Below, piece after piece: positions 61,200 to 64,000 of a DNA stretch of 64,000 nucleotides (position 1 is its first letter; every line of letters starts with the position of its first letter). The stretch comes from AC-32 sp963728765 (lineage in GTDB: Bacteria > Actinomycetota > Thermoleophilia > Gaiellales > Gaiellaceae). The stretch spans positions 1 through 64,000 of the forward strand of contig CAVSKX010000005.1 in the NCBI GenBank assembly GCA_963728765.1, written 5' to 3'. Below the pieces are notes generated by a model. It was not told where the DNA came from. It worked only from the letters and a program-made list of their open reading frames with translations, and did no database searches. The translations under genes were made by a program, and so were the position numbers.

Positions 61200-61754
61200 T
61201 CAGTGGTGTTTGTCCTTGTCGTGGTTGCCGTGCACGAGCTGCGCCCTGATCTCGCCGCCCGGGCGGTCGACCGAGTGGACGTTCACGTAGGTCGCGCCGA
61301 CCTTGATCGCCTGGAGGAACTCGTCGAACTCACCCGCCGCGATGCCCTGCGACGCTGCCCCGGCACCGACGTCGGCCGGCCGGATCGTCCCGCTGATCGT
61401 TCCACCGTTAGCCGGGCACGCCTGGGTTCCGGGCGGCCCGTTGCCGAGGTTCGAGCAGAGGAACACGACGATGTTGCCGTTGTTTGTCTTCTTCTCGAAG
61501 TGGATGTGCGACTGCGTGGCCGGGCTCTCGAGCCCGCCGTAGGTGAGCACGTACCGGATTTCCTGGGCCTTCCGGTCGATTGTCATCCGGAACTTGCCGT
61601 GCCCGGTCGTCGAGAGCGCCGGATTCTCCTGATAGCCGGTCAGCTTCTCGCGGATGCCGTGGCCGCCGCGAGCAGCCGCGATCGCCACGATGACGATCGC
61701 AAGCGCGGCGACGACTCCGACGGCCGCTGCCAGCCTGAAGCGAAGCGTCTTCAT
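61200..61754 (-). CDS. Exported CHRD-domain protein
   Basis: A 184-residue protein. GGGAGG precedes the ATG at 61754, and a signal peptide or anchor (LAAAVGVVAALAIVIVAIA) follows. The CHRD domain has LTGYQENPALSTTGHGKF, LESPATQSHIHF, VFLCSNLGNGPPGTQACP, GTISGTI and YVNVHSVDRPGGEIRAQL, the standard chordin-like blocks. CHRD proteins are secreted and possibly bind metals or extracellular partners. Their bacterial function is unknown. The C-terminal tail is histidine-rich (HGNHDKDKHH), which could bind metal. Confidence 0.85.
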   Translation of the reverse strand: MKTLRFRLAAAVGVVAALAIVIVAIAAARGGHGIREKLTGYQENPALSTTGHGKFRMTIDRKAQEIRYVLTYGGLESPATQSHIHFEKKTNNGNIVVFLCSNLGNGPPGTQACPANGGTISGTIRPADVGAGAASQGIAAGEFDEFLQAIKVGATYVNVHSVDRPGGEIRAQLVHGNHDKDKHH

Positions 61755-61931
61755 CACACCTCCCGTGAGGACTCCTGCCTGAGGTTCTTCTTGCACGTAC
61801 CTGCATTTTCTCGCACCGGTTCACCATGTGCCCTCGGTTTCCATGTGTCGAAACGCGCACATGTACCACCACAGTTTCGGCACGAAGGCGTTTCACACGT
61901 GTGACAGGTGCCCGGCTACGGTGGCTTCGCG

Positions 61932-62198
61932 ATGGCAAAGGCGGCGACACCGTGGGGTCAAGCGGAGCTCGTGGAGGAGCTGACGCTCGCGCAGCGAGCT
62001 GGCGAGAAGCGCTTCGCGTCGGTGGTGCAGCTGCTGGAAGCGCCCGGCGGTGAGCAGCTCGTGCGCTTCGCGTACACGACCGGCGGCTCGGCCAGGCGCG
62101 GGCCGGTGACGCTTCGTAAGCGCGACCTCGAGCGGTTGCGGGCGGGCCTCGCCGAGCGGCCCGGCCTCGCGGAGGCGCTCGGGCTCAGGCCGCCGTGA
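61932..62198 (+). CDS. Small hypothetical protein
   Basis: An 88-residue protein. It starts MAKAATPWGQAELVEELTLA and contains GEKRFASVVQLLEAPGGEQLVRFAYTTGGSARRGPVTLR and a basic/leucine C-terminus. The repeated beta strand and helix signature suggest a small DNA- or protein-binding domain; family not recognised. Its 3' end overlaps the convergent purQ end by 14 bases. Confidence 0.6.
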   Translation: MAKAATPWGQAELVEELTLAQRAGEKRFASVVQLLEAPGGEQLVRFAYTTGGSARRGPVTLRKRDLERLRAGLAERPGLAEALGLRPP

Positions 62199-62883
62199 GC
62201 AGGCGCTCGCGTGCCGAGTCGACCAGCGAGCCGAGGATCAGGGCGCCGTCGGTCGAGCCGAGCAGCGGATCGACCGCGTGCTCCGGGTGCGGCATCAGGC
62301 CGAAGACGTTCTTCGTTTCGTTGGCGACGCCGGCGATGTCTGCGACCGAGCCGTTCGGGTTCGCCTCGTAGCGCAGGACGATCTGATCGCTGGCCTCGAG
62401 CTTCGCCAGCAGCACTGCATCGGCGACGTAGCAACCCTCGCCGTGCTTCACCGGGATGGTGAGCGTCTGGCCGAGCTCCACACGGCGCGTGAAGGGCGTG
62501 TCGGCGTGCTCGATGCGGAGGCCGACGTCGCGACAGACGAACGACAGCGAGTCATTCGGTCGCAGCACGCCCGGGAGGAGTCCCGCCTCGCATAGCACCT
62601 GGAAGCCGTTGCAGATCCCGAGCACGAGCCCGCCCTCGTCGGCGAAGCGGCGGACGGCGCCCATCACCGGGGCGAAGCGCGCGATCGCCCCGCAGCGAAG
62701 ATAGTCGCCGTACGAGAAGCCGCCCGGGAGGGCGACGGCCGCCACGTCGGGCAGTTCCGACTCGGCGTGCCAGACCAAAGTGGCGTCCGCGCCGAGCCGT
62801 TCGAGCGCAAGCGCCGCGTCGTGGTCGTCGTTCGAGCCCGGGAACGTGACGACGGCGATGCGGGGGCGCGGGCGGTCGGTCAC
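62185..62883 (-). CDS. purQ: FGAM synthase I, glutamine amidotransferase subunit
   Basis: A 232-residue class I amidotransferase domain that supplies ammonia for FGAM synthesis. RIAVVTFPGSNDDHD opens it, GICNGFQVLCEAGLLPG carries the catalytic cysteine, and LMPHPEHAVDP carries the catalytic histidine and the downstream glutamate. GTG start overlaps purS stop (GTGA). It works with PurS and PurL. The corresponding purL lies 17 kb away at 43413. Confidence 0.97.
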   Translation of the reverse strand: MTDRPRPRIAVVTFPGSNDDHDAALALERLGADATLVWHAESELPDVAAVALPGGFSYGDYLRCGAIARFAPVMGAVRRFADEGGLVLGICNGFQVLCEAGLLPGVLRPNDSLSFVCRDVGLRIEHADTPFTRRVELGQTLTIPVKHGEGCYVADAVLLAKLEASDQIVLRYEANPNGSVADIAGVANETKNVFGLMPHPEHAVDPLLGSTDGALILGSLVDSARERLLTAA

Positions 62884-63119
62884 GTCTCGAGGGCGATCTC
62901 GTAAGACTCGATCAGTGGATTGGCCAGCAGTTGCTCGCAGGCGCGCTCCAGCTCGGCGCGGGCGGCGGTCTCGTCGCCGTCGTCGAGCTCGAGGTCGATC
63001 ACGCGCCCGACCCGCGCCTCGTCGACGTGGAAGCCCAGCTGTCGCAGGGAGCTCTGGACGGCCTCGCCCTGGGGGTCGAGGATCCCGGGCTTCGGGCGAA
63101 CGAGGATCGTCGCCCTCAC
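62880..63119 (-). CDS. purS: FGAM synthase PurS subunit
   Basis: A 79-residue protein matching PurS: ATILVRPKPGILDPQGEAVQSSLRQLGF, then DELDDGDETAARAELERACEQLLANPLIESYEI. It bridges PurQ and small PurL in FGAM synthase. GTG start overlaps purC (GTGA), and purQ follows with another overlap, giving a tightly coupled C-S-Q group. Confidence 0.95.
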   Translation of the reverse strand: MRATILVRPKPGILDPQGEAVQSSLRQLGFHVDEARVGRVIDLELDDGDETAARAELERACEQLLANPLIESYEIALET

Positions 63120-63979
63120 CTGAGCACCACGTCGGGATCGGCGAGGTAGGCGTCGAAGTCGAGCCCGGTGAGCCGCTCGAACGCCTCGACGTAGCGCGCG
63201 CGGGTTCCGGCGACGACGTCGTCGGGTAGCTCCGGCCCCGGCGGCGTCTTGTCCCAGCCGAGGGTCTCGCAGTAGTCGCGGACGAACTGTTTGTCGAACG
63301 ACGGTTGCGGGCGGCCCGGCTCGTACTCGTCCGCCGGCCAGAAGCGCGAGGAGTCAGGGGTGAAGGCCTCGTCGCCGAGCACCAGTCGCCCGTTCTCTTC
63401 GAGCCCGAACTCGAACTTGGTGTCGGCCAGCAGGATCCCGCGCTCGGCCGCGTACGCGGAGGCGAAGCGGTAGAGCTCGAGTGACACGCGTTCGACCTCG
63501 TCGAACCGCTCCTGCCCGACGAGCACGGCCGCGCGCTCGCGGTCGATGTTCTCGTCATGCCCCTCGAGCGCCTTGGTCGACGGCGTAAAGATCGGCTCGG
63601 GCAGCTTGTCGGAGTCGTGCAAGCCTTCGGTGAGGCGGTGCCCGCAGACCGCCCCGGTTGCCTGGTAGTCCTTCCAGCCCGAGCCCGTGAGGTAGCCGCG
63701 GACGACGCACTCGAGCGGCAGCATCTCCAGCCGGCGACACTCGGTCGAGCGCCCGTCGGCACGGAGCGCGAGCAGGTGGTTCGGGACGATCTCGCGCGTG
63801 CGCCCGAACCAGAACGCCGAGAGCCCGGTGAGAACGCGGCCCTTGTCCGGAATCTCGGTCGGGAGCACGACATCGAAGGTCGAGATCCGGTCGCTCGCGA
63901 CGAGCAGCAGACGGTCGTCATCGAGCTCGTAGAGCTCGCGAACCTTCCCGCTTCCGACGTGGGTCGCCGTTTCAGGCAT
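63116..63979 (-). CDS. purC: SAICAR synthetase
   Basis: A 287-residue enzyme joining CAIR and aspartate with ATP. It contains HVGSGKVRELYELDDDRLLLVASDRIS, KGRVLTGLSAFWF, LPLECVVRGYLTGSGWKDYQ, LADTKFEFGL, FDKQFVRDY and FDAYL at the end, all typical of PurC. ATG at 63979 has a strong AGGAGG-type site about 7 bases upstream, ending at the window edge. It begins the visible C-S-Q unit, and further purine genes may lie outside the window to the right. Confidence 0.97.
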   Translation of the reverse strand: MPETATHVGSGKVRELYELDDDRLLLVASDRISTFDVVLPTEIPDKGRVLTGLSAFWFGRTREIVPNHLLALRADGRSTECRRLEMLPLECVVRGYLTGSGWKDYQATGAVCGHRLTEGLHDSDKLPEPIFTPSTKALEGHDENIDRERAAVLVGQERFDEVERVSLELYRFASAYAAERGILLADTKFEFGLEENGRLVLGDEAFTPDSSRFWPADEYEPGRPQPSFDKQFVRDYCETLGWDKTPPGPELPDDVVAGTRARYVEAFERLTGLDFDAYLADPDVVLR

Positions 63980-64000
63980 GTACCGCTTCCTCCTTTCGGG

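Overview
The window is a 64 kb stretch of very GC-rich, gene-dense bacterial DNA. GTG and TTG starts are common, and neighbouring genes often overlap by 1 to 17 bases (GTGA, TGATG and TTGA junctions). The gene mix fits a high-GC actinobacterium: an FtsH-like protease with extra insertions, a class III cyclase with a MerR-like N-terminus, a lone Flp pilin, TrpB2-type tryptophan synthase, Grx4/BolA and Erm-like methyltransferases. I infer a Thermoleophilia-like lineage (Gaiellales/Solirubrobacterales), but no 16S or marker comparison was possible. No complete rRNA, complete tRNA or CRISPR array is visible.

Left end, 1 to about 8.8 kb: sparse and accessory. It holds an HNH endonuclease, a secreted protein with an HEVAEW motif, a small cupin and a truncated membrane-protein gene that runs into the 3' 42 bases of a tRNA-Val(TAC). 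That fragment looks like the attachment-site scar of an integrated element lying to its left and extending out of the window. Uncharacterised membrane proteins and a MerR-type cyclase follow.

8.8 to 24.4 kb: small regulators and zinc-ribbon-like proteins, a frameshifted MshEN-domain gene, an FtsH-like membrane protease with a downstream partner, an M48 peptidase, a cation diffusion facilitator, and a carbohydrate group (SDR, debranching-type glycosidase, GT4). Then come a divergent MarR/cupin pair with an inverted-repeat operator, a solitary Flp pilin, and a GNAT/MFS/MBL block.

24.4 to 37 kb: a secreted M14 carboxypeptidase, then sulfur amino-acid metabolism (cystathionine gamma-synthase type and cystathionine beta-synthase enzymes) interleaved with MarR/ArsB-like, Grx4-BolA and EmrB-type export genes. 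A large secreted barrel protein follows.

37 to 64 kb: purine biosynthesis on the minus strand in three blocks, purC-S-Q at 62-64 kb, purL-F at 42-45 kb and purM-N-(H) at 37-40 kb. The gene order matches the classical contiguous operon, but about 17 kb and 2 kb of unrelated genes lie between the blocks. The intervening DNA has two 153-154 bp inverted-repeat elements (MITE-like), a degenerate third end, a decayed dapB-like pseudogene, two EamA exporters, an Erm-like methyltransferase, propionyl-CoA synthetase, TrpB2 and an ATPase-GNAT fusion.

The most interesting signals are the tRNA-Val att scar, the MITE pair, a dispersed 45-bp palindrome with covarying stem pairs (one copy encodes the N-terminus of BolA), and the dapB-like remnant. 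No clearly new multigene system stands out.
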